This document shows, piece by piece, positions 24,329-32,884 of a DNA stretch of 64,000 nucleotides. Positions within the stretch are counted from its first letter, which is position 1; every line of letters starts with the position of its first letter. The position numbers were made by a program, and so were the translations under genes. The stretch is from Candidatus Acetothermia bacterium (GTDB lineage Bacteria; Bipolaricaulota; Bipolaricaulia; RBG-16-55-9). The notes under the pieces were generated by a model, which saw nothing but the letters and a program-made list of their open reading frames with translations, was not told the DNA's origin and searched no databases. The DNA lies in NCBI GenBank assembly GCA_016201405.1, contig JACQCZ010000001.1, positions 72,432 through 136,431 of the forward strand. The letters are read 5' to 3'.

Positions 24329-25684
24329 ATGCCGCGCTTCATCATGTTCGTGGACATCAATTGCTGTTTCGCATCTCTCGAGCAGCAGGCCAATCCCTTC
24401 TGGCGCGGCATCCCGATGGGTGTGGTGCGAAAGCCGAAGCTCTGGTCGGTCATCTCCGCTCCCTCGTTTGAAGCGAAAAAGCGTGGCGTCGATACAGCCA
24501 TGACCACCGGAGACGCCTGGGAGATCTGCCCCGAGATGCTCATCGTCCACGAGGATGCCGACAAATACCGGTACTGGAGCGGAAAATTCTGGGAGCTTCT
24601 CAAATCTTTCACGCCACTAGTTGAAGTATTCAGTGTCGATGAGGCCTTTGCTGACATCACGCAGCTCGTCCGGGACAATGGGGGTGATCCCATGGCGATT
24701 GCCAGAGAATTCAAGCAAAAGCTCACAAAAATGGCTGGTGAATGGATCACCTGCTCCATTGGCATCGCCAACTCCAAGGTGATGGCCAAGCTTGCCGGCG
24801 AGTCTCAAAAAAAACCAGACAGCCTTGTCTGGATCAAAGACGACGAGATTGAGGATTGGCGCAGACGAACCCCAGTTGAAGCTGCCTGCGGCATTGCGGA
24901 TGGCTGGAAGGAGCGTCTCAGCCACTTTGGCATCACCAAGATGGGTGACGTCACCGATGCGATGGTGCTTAGGCTGCAGCGGCGCTATAAAAAACCGGGT
25001 CTGATGACGGGCTGGATCTGTCAGGGCAAAGACCCAGAACCCCTAAAACCAAACAAGCACAAAGAGCGGCGCAAAGCGTATGGCAACGTCCGGGAGATCA
25101 GCAGACCTCACCCCAACTTTGAGGAGGTGACCGGGTGGCTCAAAATCTTGTGTCACGAAGCGGCCATGCGCATGAGAGCCGATGGCGTCTGTGGAAAAAC
25201 CATTCACTTCTTTGGCTCCGATCCGGCGGGCTATGGCGCGAGCAAACAGTATTCACTTCAGTATCCAACTGCCAATGAGCTGACGATCTTTGAGACGTGC
25301 GTTCATATTGCAAAGCTGATCGGAAAAGATCTGCCTTATCACTTCAATGGCATTGGGGTTGGCATCACAAATCTGGCCTGTCAGTCAGCTCAGACGATCT
25401 CGCTCTTTCACGATGACCAGTGCTGGATGCATATCATGAAGACCTTGGACAAGATCAATGCAGAGTGGGGGCCGCTCTCTGTCTATCCGGGCTTTCTGCA
25501 AGAGGCCAAGGCAATCACTCCGATGTTCAAGGCCAATCAGTCGATGCACAGAGATATTGAAGACGAGCCAGAGTTTGATGAGCAGGCGGAAGAGGCCGAG
25601 ATGCTGGAGGTCCTGTGGGAGCTCTATGAGATGCCCGATGAAAATATTCTAGAAGAAGCCAGAGAACTTACGTACACAAGCTAA
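24329..25684 (+). CDS. Divergent Y-family DNA polymerase (DinB/UmuC-like)
   Basis: Y-family polymerases copy damaged DNA with low fidelity. The palm starts FIMFVDINCCFASLEQQANP, matching the D-x-D-x-FFA-x-VEQ motif with the metal-binding Asp and the steric-gate Phe kept, and has the second catalytic motif VFSVDEAFADIT and the finger/palm SIGIANSKVMAKLAGESQKKP. A helix-hairpin-helix thumb (ACGIADGWKERLSHFGITKMGDV) and little-finger domain follow. The C-terminus is a long acidic helix (DEQAEEAEMLEVLWELYEM) with no clear clamp-binding QLxLF. Length 451 aa. The family branch is unclear. Confidence 0.85.
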   Translation: MPRFIMFVDINCCFASLEQQANPFWRGIPMGVVRKPKLWSVISAPSFEAKKRGVDTAMTTGDAWEICPEMLIVHEDADKYRYWSGKFWELLKSFTPLVEVFSVDEAFADITQLVRDNGGDPMAIAREFKQKLTKMAGEWITCSIGIANSKVMAKLAGESQKKPDSLVWIKDDEIEDWRRRTPVEAACGIADGWKERLSHFGITKMGDVTDAMVLRLQRRYKKPGLMTGWICQGKDPEPLKPNKHKERRKAYGNVREISRPHPNFEEVTGWLKILCHEAAMRMRADGVCGKTIHFFGSDPAGYGASKQYSLQYPTANELTIFETCVHIAKLIGKDLPYHFNGIGVGITNLACQSAQTISLFHDDQCWMHIMKTLDKINAEWGPLSVYPGFLQEAKAITPMFKANQSMHRDIEDEPEFDEQAEEAEMLEVLWELYEMPDENILEEARELTYTS

Positions 25685-25689
25685 GAGAC

Positions 25690-25780
25690 CGTCATTCCCG
25701 CTTTCGCGAGAATCCAGTGGCTCTGATTCAATTCAAATCCCTGGATCCCGGATCTTCGCTGCGCTTCGTCCGGGATGACG
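25690..25780 (+). repeat. Short inverted-repeat element (dispersed repeat type)
   Basis: The element starts CGTCATTCCCGCTTTCGCGA and ends CGTCCGGGATGACGG, so its ends are inverted copies (CGTCATTCCCG and CGTCATCCCG). This resembles the small palindromic 'CATTCCCGC...GGGAATG' repeats scattered through many bacterial chromosomes. It lies between two convergent genes and may form a bidirectional hairpin. No second copy is visible in the window. Confidence 0.5.
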
Positions 25781-25821
25781 GGCACGACGCCATCGTATCA
25801 ATGCCCTTCAGCAAGCCAAAG

Positions 25822-26748
25822 TCATCCCTCATCACAATAAATCCCTGCCCGATGGGTCTGCGGCAAGAAGGCGTAGATCTTATTTCGATCCGGATCGAAA
25901 GCGATTGTATGAGCGCCTTTTTCGGTAGGCACTCGCTCCAGAAGCTTCATCTCTCTGGTAGAGATCACATCGATCACACCAGGGTCGCCAATAGCAACAT
26001 ATAAATGATCCAGCTTCTTATTGAAGAAGATGACATCGGGAGCGCCGCTGATCTCTGCGCTGGATATAACAACTCCAGAGTCTGCATCCAGCAGAATGAG
26101 CTTCCCGTCATCGCAAGCGCAGAAGAGCCTTCGCTTTTCCACATCCACATCGAGCCCGTGCGGTCCCGCAGCAGGAACAGGAATAATTCTGGATATATGC
26201 ATCGGTCCGCCCGCTTCGAGGACGACAATCTGAGGCGGATCGGCAATGTTGACGTAGAAGCAGTCTGTCACCGGGTCAAAGGCTGTCCAGCGGGTGCGCC
26301 CGGCAACCACGATGCTGGCAATCATAGCCCGCTTCTTCACATCTATGATCGAAAGTGTGAAAGAATTGGGGATCGCGGGATCACCGACATTTGCAGCGAG
26401 AAGCAGACTGCGTTTAGGGTCGTAGGCCAAGCCATTGGGGCGAATGCCACACGGAATTTTGATTAGACCCTGCTCGTCGCTCGACCGGAAGATCCCGACT
26501 GAATTCTCGCCGCGATTGGATGTGAAGATCAGCTCATGCTCATCAGAGACGAGCGCGCCGGCGACTCCAGCCAAGTTTGGGATTGAATGCAAGTAGTGAT
26601 CATTCTTGCAATCAATCACGTCGAGTGAATCATTGGCCGTGTGTGCCACATAGAGTCTTGCGCTCTTTGGGTGAATTACTGCATGATCAAATCCACCCGC
26701 TTTGAGATGCGCCGGCAGATCAATAAAGCCCAGATGCTTTAGACTCAT
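25822..26748 (-). CDS. YncE-like cytoplasmic beta-propeller protein
   Basis: The 308-aa protein is built of about seven short blades of type ...HPKSARLYVAHTANDSLDVIDC, FDPVTDCFYVNIADPPQIVVLE, DVEKRRLFCACDDGKLILLDADSG, and KLDHLYVAIGDPGVIDVIST. No signal peptide is seen, unlike E. coli YncE. Propellers of this type usually bind ligands or DNA, or act as lactonases. It is the last gene of the ChrB/DUF1259 operon, 15 bases after the ChrB-C-like gene. Start is ATG at 26748. Confidence 0.8.
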   Translation of the reverse strand: MSLKHLGFIDLPAHLKAGGFDHAVIHPKSARLYVAHTANDSLDVIDCKNDHYLHSIPNLAGVAGALVSDEHELIFTSNRGENSVGIFRSSDEQGLIKIPCGIRPNGLAYDPKRSLLLAANVGDPAIPNSFTLSIIDVKKRAMIASIVVAGRTRWTAFDPVTDCFYVNIADPPQIVVLEAGGPMHISRIIPVPAAGPHGLDVDVEKRRLFCACDDGKLILLDADSGVVISSAEISGAPDVIFFNKKLDHLYVAIGDPGVIDVISTREMKLLERVPTEKGAHTIAFDPDRNKIYAFLPQTHRAGIYCDEG

Positions 26749-26763
26749 AGCAAGCTGACCGGA

Positions 26764-27213
26764 TCACTTCCCGCTTGCCACTTGAAGGCGGCACCAGGCA
26801 TATAACGCGTCATAGACTTCAAATTGATGAGCGATATTCTCTTCATCATCGGGATAGCGCAGGCTGTAGCCTGAGGCGATGGCCTCCAGACCTCGGGCAA
26901 TGGGGTCGCTGTCGATCTCAGCGGCGATGTCAGCGGCGATGTCAGCGGCATGGATAATCTTAGCCATGCGGACCAGCCCAGGCTCTTTCAAGTCGTACTT
27001 GAGCATGATCGAATCAAACGAGCAGCGCCCATCTTTATGCCCCAGCTCGACTCCTGGTGCATCATATGGAATCGCTCCTGTCTCTTTGGCTACTTTGTCG
27101 ATCTGACTCTTGGGAACGAAGAGAAACTCTGCCTCATTGTCAATAAAACGAGTGATGAGCCAGGGACAAGCGACGCGGTCTACATGAACGTGCGAACGGG
27201 TAAGCCACTTCAT
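26764..27213 (-). CDS. ChrB C-terminal-domain protein (chromate-resistance family)
   Basis: MKWLTRSHVHVDRVACPWLITRFIDNEAEFLFVP is the hallmark start of the ChrB C-terminal domain (HVDRxACPWLI...FID), followed by GVELGHKDGRCSFDSIML and VRMAKIIHAADIAADIAAEI. It matches the second half of the longer ChrB protein at the head of this operon. A 12-bp repeat in the DNA encodes the ADIAADIAA tract. The family is linked to chromate resistance and superoxide/heme-related regulation; biochemical activity is unclear. Length 149 aa. Confidence 0.85.
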   Translation of the reverse strand: MKWLTRSHVHVDRVACPWLITRFIDNEAEFLFVPKSQIDKVAKETGAIPYDAPGVELGHKDGRCSFDSIMLKYDLKEPGLVRMAKIIHAADIAADIAAEIDSDPIARGLEAIASGYSLRYPDDEENIAHQFEVYDALYAWCRLQVASGK

Positions 27214-27239
27214 AAATCCTCCTTCGAAGATTTAGAGTC

Positions 27240-28172
27240 TTATTTGATATTCATCTGATTGAGTGCTGAATGCAGCCCGCGCGCCAGCTTCTGTGCATCA
27301 TCGCTGGCCCAGAAGTGCATAAAAAAGAGGCGCGGCTCTTCCGATAGCATGTGGCTATGCAACGCCGTCACTTCAATCCCATTCTCACGCAAGGCGCGCA
27401 GGACGGAATTGACCTCACTCCCAATCAGAACAAAGTCTCCCGTGATCATGGCTTTGCCATCTGCGGTCGCCTGAAAATTGATGGCTGTCGCCACGCCCAT
27501 CGAAGGCGGAATCTCGAATCCGTGAGCCATAATCTTCTCAGCACGTGGGATACTGAACTGGTAGACCCCATTATTGACCTTGCCACTATGTCCTAAGATT
27601 TGGTCCAGCTCTTTGGTGTCTAGGCCCAAATCTTGTCCAGATGCTGAAGTGGCATTTGAGGGTGTCAATGGAATCTTGGTCAGAGCGAGAGCTGTATGGA
27701 TGGATTCAGCCATCTTTACCGGATCGCCATGCCCGTAAATGTGCATATACATTACATGCGGCAACTCTCCCAACAAGTGATTGTGGATGGCCGTCTGGTC
27801 AATCCCGCCTTGCTGCAAGGCTGTCATCACCGGATTGAGCTCATCTTCTGAAAGAACGAGATCACCCATGAGCACGGCTTCATCGCCCATCTGCTTGAGC
27901 GCGACCCAGCCGCCAAGAGCGAACGTCGGCTTGAGCTGCAGATCTCCAATCATCACCTTCAGATCCGTTCGTGGAAAGCCAAACTTCAAGACTCCATCTG
28001 ACTGAATTGCTCCCGCTTTGCCCATCGCTTTTTCCACGGGAGCCCAGTCAATCAGATGGCTAGGTGCAGTAGCAGCAGCCGGGGCAGGTGTTGATGAGAA
28101 ATGCTCTCTCCCAAACACAATAAGCAGGACGATGATGAGCAGTCCTGCGATCCATTGAAGTGTGTTAGACAT
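27240..28172 (-). CDS. Exported protein with two DUF1259 domains
   Basis: ATG at 28172 (MSNTLQWIAGLLI) follows AGGGGGATCACC; the track's 5' extension is antisense to the real upstream gene. After a signal anchor (GLLIIVLLIVFG) come two tandem copies: VLKFGFPRTDLKVMIGDLQLKP ... AVLMGDLVLSEDELNPVMTAL ... IHNHLLGELPHVMYMHIYGHGDP, and VYQFSIPRAEKIMAHGFEIPPS ... MITGDFVLIGSEVNSVLRAL ... LHSHMLSEEPRLFFMHFWASDD. Each copy carries an H-x-H-x-L motif and later His, as DUF1259 proteins do; some relatives of this family are annotated as pheromone- or metal-stress-associated. Function unknown. Confidence 0.85.
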   Translation of the reverse strand: MSNTLQWIAGLLIIVLLIVFGREHFSSTPAPAAATAPSHLIDWAPVEKAMGKAGAIQSDGVLKFGFPRTDLKVMIGDLQLKPTFALGGWVALKQMGDEAVLMGDLVLSEDELNPVMTALQQGGIDQTAIHNHLLGELPHVMYMHIYGHGDPVKMAESIHTALALTKIPLTPSNATSASGQDLGLDTKELDQILGHSGKVNNGVYQFSIPRAEKIMAHGFEIPPSMGVATAINFQATADGKAMITGDFVLIGSEVNSVLRALRENGIEVTALHSHMLSEEPRLFFMHFWASDDAQKLARGLHSALNQMNIK

Positions 28173-28413
28173 GGTGATCCCCCTGATGTCCCAGAGAACA
28201 TTGATCAAATCTCTCGTGCCCGCTTCCAATGTGTTGCAGCCATTTTCCAAATAGAGCCACTAGCTCGCCCGTGTGCCAGGCGAATTCTCGCAAGATTGGA
28301 GACTTTGCTTGTCCTCTTTGACGCAAAGCCTGCTCTACCTGAACGGCGTCAAAAATTCTCTTCTCACGTTCTTGAGACATCTTCCGCTCGACATAATAAT
28401 TAAGACTCAGCAT
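28165..28413 (-). CDS. 82-aa protein in the ChrB operon
   Basis: ATG at 28413 (MLSLNYYVERKMSQERE) follows AAAGGAGCC at ideal spacing. The stop overlaps the DUF1259 start by eight bases, so the pair is translationally coupled. The protein is soluble, basic and His-rich at its C-terminus (SGHERFDQCSLGHQGDHHV), which could bind metal. I do not recognise the family. Confidence 0.7.
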   Translation of the reverse strand: MLSLNYYVERKMSQEREKRIFDAVQVEQALRQRGQAKSPILREFAWHTGELVALFGKWLQHIGSGHERFDQCSLGHQGDHHV

Positions 28414-28447
28414 GACAGGCTCCTTTCTCTAAAATCACATTCGACGT

Positions 28448-29434
28448 TCAATCCTGCTTCTTTCGAAGCTTCTTAGATCTGCTCTTTTTCGCAGCTCGTT
28501 GAGTCCCACCGCCATACAATCCTTCAAAGAGACTGATTCCATTCCTTTCAATCTCAGCATCCGAGAGACCCGTGAGCAGCCAGCCATTCAGAATCAGATC
28601 AATCCCAGCAGTCTCCGTACGGAGATATCGCCCGTCGCGCAGATCAATCTCATGGACAATCTCGGCGATCGAGCGAAATGCTGGATCTTCCAGACTGAAT
28701 GCCAGCAGCATCGTCTCAAATGTGCAAAGATTGCCCCGATGCTCAAATTGGGCGCCATCCATATCAAAGGCAATCTCATCGGGCTCTGGCTTCGCGGCAT
28801 AGCGAATGACGGCATCTGGGTTGATAAAGCGGCGGATCAGCCAGGCACAGGCAAGCCGGTCCACATGAGGATGTGGGCGGGTCACCCATCGCTTGTCACG
28901 ATATTCAGCGATCAGAGCTGCCGGCACATTCGCACCTTGAGGTTCTGCAGGAGAAAGATTCTCTTCAATACGCGCGAGCCTGGCTGCCAGCCTTGTCCCT
29001 TCAGTAGAATCAAAATAATCAACATGAGTGATCTCGGAGAAACGTCGGCGAAGCTTCACCAGCATCTCGCGCATGATCGAGAGATCAGCCGATCTATTCT
29101 TGGAGCGAATTCCCTTTTCCAGCTCTGCAATCTCTGACTCCAGCTCCCCATATTCATCCAGACAAGCTCTGCGAAAATGCTCGATCATCTCCAGGTCCGT
29201 CAATCCTTCGAACTGCTGAACACGCATCACAAGCGCCTCCCCCTTTGCATGCCTGATCTCCTGAGCGAGCCATTGAAAAGCCTCAACGCACTCATCACGG
29301 GCAGGCAAGATCTGGGTGCCACCGGCCAGCGAGATCGAACCCAGCCGCTTCAGACGGCGCCAGAGCGCAACACGAGGGCTGGAGCGTAACTTTGAAGGCA
29401 AAGAGTATGTAAAGACGACCCATTCAATTGACAT
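28448..29434 (-). CDS. ChrB protein (N- and C-terminal domains)
   Basis: ATG at 29434 (MSIEWVVFTYSLPSKLRSSPRVALWRRLKRLG) gives the typical ChrB N-terminal domain, followed by a charged helical linker (ESEIAELEKGIRSKNRS), then the C-terminal domain starting KRWVTRPHPHVDRLACAWLIRRFINPDAVIRY and GAQFEHRGNLCTFETML. ChrB proteins regulate or assist chromate resistance. The transporter ChrA is absent here, so the stress sensed may be different. The C-terminal tail is Lys/Arg-rich (KKSRSKKLRKKQ) and could bind nucleic acid. It heads a five-gene minus-strand operon. Confidence 0.85.
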   Translation of the reverse strand: MSIEWVVFTYSLPSKLRSSPRVALWRRLKRLGSISLAGGTQILPARDECVEAFQWLAQEIRHAKGEALVMRVQQFEGLTDLEMIEHFRRACLDEYGELESEIAELEKGIRSKNRSADLSIMREMLVKLRRRFSEITHVDYFDSTEGTRLAARLARIEENLSPAEPQGANVPAALIAEYRDKRWVTRPHPHVDRLACAWLIRRFINPDAVIRYAAKPEPDEIAFDMDGAQFEHRGNLCTFETMLLAFSLEDPAFRSIAEIVHEIDLRDGRYLRTETAGIDLILNGWLLTGLSDAEIERNGISLFEGLYGGGTQRAAKKSRSKKLRKKQD

Positions 29435-29449
29435 TCTAATTCTGAGTCG

Positions 29450-29477
29450 ATTGTAACACATATTTCTAAAAATGCAA
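29450..29477 (-). promoter_or_regulatory. Promoter of the ChrB operon
   Basis: On the minus strand TTGCAT and TACAAT are 16 bases apart. The -10 ends 15 bases before the ATG, so the 5' leader would be only about eight bases and there is no clear ribosome site. Confidence 0.5.
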
Positions 29478-29609
29478 TAGGTGTTTCATTTGATATCCCA
29501 ACAATAAAGTACGCTGGTTGAGTGGTTCTCTTCAAATCAGGTTGAGGTGCGCCGGAACTTGCTTGCCTGCTTGAGATGTATTTGGCCTATTCTCTAGAGA
29601 CGGGAATTT

Positions 29610-31022
29610 CTATGGGAATATCCCCAACTCTTCATAGGCAACGGCCACTTTCTGAATGGCATCAATAAATGAGGCTGTGCGCAGATCCATCTGGTCATTA
29701 TGGTCGCGCTGAATCCCACGAATATCGGTGTAGGCTTTGGCCATTGTCTCTTCAAGACCTGAGTTGACCAGTGCTTCCTCGTCCGCACCCAAGATCACAT
29801 CTTTGAGCTTCGCCTCATCAAGTCTCTTGCCGGTCATCTCTTCGACAGCCCGCAGAATCCGCGTGTGGGACGCTTCGTCAAAACGCTTCCCGACTCGCCC
29901 AAAGCGAACATGTGAGATGTCCTTAAGCCACTCAAAGTATGAGACTGTCACTCCACCCGCATTCAAGAAGGTGTCTGGAATGAGCATAACGCCGCGTTTC
30001 CAGAAGCTCTCGCTCGCACCGGAGGTCGTGGGGCCGTTAGCTCCTTCGCCAATAATCTTTGCTTTGATATGGTTCACATTCTGCTCGGTGATCTGATTCT
30101 CAAGGGCTGCAGGTACAAGAATATCGCAGTCTAACTCCAAAGCAGCATATGAAGTTGGAAGATTGGTCCCCTTGGGATAATTGAGAATCGATTTTGTATC
30201 AGTTCGATGCTTAAATACGGCATCAACATCGAGACCCTTAGGATTTTGAATGGCGCCTTCATATTCAGCCAGTCCGACCACAAGTGCCCCGCCCTCCTGC
30301 AAAAACTTGGCGGCATGATACCCAACATTCCCCAGTCCCTGGACGACGACCCGCTTGCCATCCAGACCTGCTCTCATCCCAAACTTCTTCATGTCATCAG
30401 CATCCTCGCAAGCCGTGCGCAGCCCGAAGAAGACACCGCGTCCTGTCGCCTCAACGCGACCGCGCACTCCGCCCTGAGAGATCGGCTTTCCTGTCACACA
30501 AGCGATGGAGTCCAGCTGGTTCTTGTTCACCATGCTGTAGGTGTCTACAATCCAGGCCATCTCCTGCGGACCCGTCCCGTAATCCGGAGCGGGTACGTCA
30601 ATGCCGGGGCCGATAAAGTCCTTGCGGATCAGCTCATAGGTATAACGGCGCGTGATGCGCTCCAGCTCTGACCTTGAATATTTATTGCGGTCGATGCGCA
30701 CTCCGCCCTTTGCACCGCCAAATGGGACATCCACAATGGCGCACTTGTAAGTCATCAGAGCTGCGAAAGCCATCACATCGTTCTCGTCTACCGTGGGGCT
30801 GTAGCGTATTCCACCCTTGACCGGGAGCTTGTGGTGGCTGTGCTCGGCGCGCCAGGCTTCGATGGTTTCAATCGAGCCGTCATCGCGCTTGACTGGGAAA
30901 GTCATGTGATAGACGCTATTGCAGATTTTGATCTGCTGAAGGAGCCCCTTTGAATAGGGAAGATAGGAGGCTGCTTTATCAAAATTGCGATTGACTTGTT
31001 CAAATAGATTGATTGGATTCAT
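29610..31022 (-). CDS. Glu/Leu/Phe/Val dehydrogenase (glutamate dehydrogenase)
   Basis: Reversible oxidative deamination of glutamate to 2-oxoglutarate. Landmarks are the catalytic region LPVKGGIRYSP ... MTYKCAIVDVPFGGAKGGVRID, VPAPDYGTGPQEMAWIVDTYS, GKPISQGGVRGRVEATGRGVFFG and the Rossmann motif VVVQGLGNVGYHAAKFLQEGG. Length is 470 aa, longer than the usual 410-450, with an extension at the C-terminus (DHNDQMDLRTASFIDAIQKV). It follows the acyl-CoA dehydrogenase gene by five bases, so they share an operon, as expected for amino-acid fermentation or oxidation. Confidence 0.94.
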   Translation of the reverse strand: MNPINLFEQVNRNFDKAASYLPYSKGLLQQIKICNSVYHMTFPVKRDDGSIETIEAWRAEHSHHKLPVKGGIRYSPTVDENDVMAFAALMTYKCAIVDVPFGGAKGGVRIDRNKYSRSELERITRRYTYELIRKDFIGPGIDVPAPDYGTGPQEMAWIVDTYSMVNKNQLDSIACVTGKPISQGGVRGRVEATGRGVFFGLRTACEDADDMKKFGMRAGLDGKRVVVQGLGNVGYHAAKFLQEGGALVVGLAEYEGAIQNPKGLDVDAVFKHRTDTKSILNYPKGTNLPTSYAALELDCDILVPAALENQITEQNVNHIKAKIIGEGANGPTTSGASESFWKRGVMLIPDTFLNAGGVTVSYFEWLKDISHVRFGRVGKRFDEASHTRILRAVEEMTGKRLDEAKLKDVILGADEEALVNSGLEETMAKAYTDIRGIQRDHNDQMDLRTASFIDAIQKVAVAYEELGIFP

Positions 31023-31027
31023 AGCTC

Positions 31028-32173
31028 TTAAATTCCCATCCTCTTGGCCAGAATGTAGTACATGACTTCCGTCGTGCCTGCACCGATCTTCCAGAGACGT
31101 AAATCCCTGAACAGGCGCGGGATGTCATACTCTTCGATGTAGCCAGCTCCGCCATGAATCTGCAGACATTCATCCGCCACTTCGTTGGCGACTTCAGCGC
31201 AGAATGCCTTGCTCATCGAGACGGCATCCGTCCAGTCGAGACCGCGATCATACAGGTGGGCAGCATAATAGGTCAACTGGCGGGCCGCTTCGACCCGAGT
31301 CTGGAGCCGCGCCAGCTTGTATCGGGTGAGATCATATTCCGACAGCTTTTTACCAAAAATATTGCGGCTCTGGGCATAGTCAATCGTATCTTCGATGGCT
31401 TGCTGAGCTGAAGACGTCATCGCACAGCAGGAGACAAAGCGCTCCTTTTGCAGGCTCTCCATCACGTAATAAAATCCCTGATTCTCTTCGCCGATAAGGT
31501 TTTCGGCTGGCACCGGCGTATTCTGAAAGGTCAATTCGCCTGTATCTGAGGCGTGCATGCCGAGCTTCTTCTTCATGGGCTCAATGAGAAAACCTGGAGA
31601 GTCTCGCTCAACCAGGAGCATGCTGACGCCCTTCTTTCCGGCGCTCGGATCGGTCTTGGCGGCCACAAAGAAGAGATCGGCCTGCAAGGCGTTGGTAATA
31701 TAGGTCTTGCTGCCATTGAGAATGTATTGGTCGCCCTTTTTCTTGGCTGTGGTCCGCATATTCGCGAGGTCGGATCCGACTTCAGGCTCGCTGAGCACAA
31801 TAGCGCCCACTCTTTTGCCGGAGATCATCCCGGGTAAATACTTCTTCTTCAAAAAATCGCTGCCGCGATAGGCCAAATGAGGTGAAGACATGTCCGTCTG
31901 AACCAGAACACTCATGGTGAGCCCGCGGGAGCGGCAGCGCCCCATCTCCTCGCAAAAGACGGCTGTCGTCCAGATATCCGCATCCGCTCCGCCGTATTCC
32001 GCCGGATAGCGAATGCCCAGCACTCCCAAGTCTCCCAGCTTTTTGTAGACCTCTTTGGGGAAGCGGCCTGCCGCTTCCCACTCATCGACATGCGGATTGA
32101 GCTCCTCATCTACAAATTTTCGCACCGACCGGCGAAAGATGCGGTGCTCTTCACTAAAAAAAGGCGAGTCCAT
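31028..32173 (-). CDS. Acyl-CoA dehydrogenase
   Basis: FAD enzyme of beta-oxidation or branched-chain amino-acid breakdown. ATG at 32173 (MDSPFFSEEHRIFRRSVRKF) gives the typical 381 aa; a GGAGG site lies just upstream and overlaps the track's earlier Met. Signatures are YPAEYGGADADIW, LSEPEVGSDLANMRTTA, NGSKTYITNA, QTRVEAARQLTYYAA and the C-terminal LQIHGGAGYIEEYDIPRLFRDLRLWKIGAGTTEVM, which contains no Glu at the usual C-terminal site but is family-typical. Electron acceptor (ETF) genes are not in the window. Confidence 0.94.
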   Translation of the reverse strand: MDSPFFSEEHRIFRRSVRKFVDEELNPHVDEWEAAGRFPKEVYKKLGDLGVLGIRYPAEYGGADADIWTTAVFCEEMGRCRSRGLTMSVLVQTDMSSPHLAYRGSDFLKKKYLPGMISGKRVGAIVLSEPEVGSDLANMRTTAKKKGDQYILNGSKTYITNALQADLFFVAAKTDPSAGKKGVSMLLVERDSPGFLIEPMKKKLGMHASDTGELTFQNTPVPAENLIGEENQGFYYVMESLQKERFVSCCAMTSSAQQAIEDTIDYAQSRNIFGKKLSEYDLTRYKLARLQTRVEAARQLTYYAAHLYDRGLDWTDAVSMSKAFCAEVANEVADECLQIHGGAGYIEEYDIPRLFRDLRLWKIGAGTTEVMYYILAKRMGI

Positions 32174-32245
32174 TCTCAGAATGACCTCCATCCGCTCAAT
32201 TGATAGATAGAGAATCTTAGCGGAGTGGGAAGCCTGCTTCAAATC

Positions 32246-32884
32246 TCACTGAAGCGGCAGGAAGACAAAGATCGTCGCGCTCCAGATGGAATGGGAGATG
32301 ATCACAGGGACAAGGCTCCGCTCGGTGAGATAGATCCAGCCCCACACAAGCCCTGCTGTAAAAGCCGCCAAGATCAAGGAGAGGTTTAACGTCCAAATGT
32401 GAACGCCTGCATAAATGACTGTGGCCAGAACCAGCCCCGTCATCGGGCCAACTTTGCGCGTCAGCAAACGCTGCAAAAAGCCCCGCCAGAAGATCTCTTC
32501 TGATGGACCTGTCACCAAGAGGAGAAGTGCCGCAATCACCCAGGGCGACGTCCCCTCTTTGCGGCCATAAACAGAGGCGATCTCATGAGGGGCGAGCTCT
32601 GGGAATAGGCTCTTCATCACCCAATCTCCCACTGCAAAGAGCAGATAGAGCAGAAGGGCCGAGCCAATCCCAAGCCAGAGATAGCGCATCTTGAATTCAA
32701 ATGACTTCTCACGCTCACCGCCCATGACCAGCAGAGAGAGAATGGCCAGGCTGGCAGCTGAGATGGAGATTTTGACCCAAAAGTTGCCAAAATCCGGCAT
32801 GCCAAAGATGACATACCAGAGCAAAGCAGCCAACAAGACGAGGCCGCAGAGCAAGAGCCCTTCTCGCTTTTCGTCTATGGCCAT
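32246..32884 (-). CDS. CPBP-family intramembrane glutamic protease (CAAX protease-like)
   Basis: A 212-aa protein of about seven membrane helices. The family motifs are PSEEIFWRGFLQRLL (EExxxR), GVHIW (conserved His) and SHSIWSATIF (second His). Members cut prenylated or other membrane peptides, or are inactive scaffolds. Start ATG at 32884 overlaps the stop of the UbiA-type gene as TGATG, so the two are coupled; both are integral membrane proteins, one a prenyl transferase. Confidence 0.88.
   Translation of the reverse strand: MAIDEKREGLLLCGLVLLAALLWYVIFGMPDFGNFWVKISISAASLAILSLLVMGGEREKSFEFKMRYLWLGIGSALLLYLLFAVGDWVMKSLFPELAPHEIASVYGRKEGTSPWVIAALLLLVTGPSEEIFWRGFLQRLLTRKVGPMTGLVLATVIYAGVHIWTLNLSLILAAFTAGLVWGWIYLTERSLVPVIISHSIWSATIFVFLPLQ

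Noticed and set aside
26920-26955. Tandem 12-bp repeat resembling a small satellite
   Set aside because: It is in frame inside the ChrB-C gene and encodes a helical ADIAADIAA tract; no further copies.
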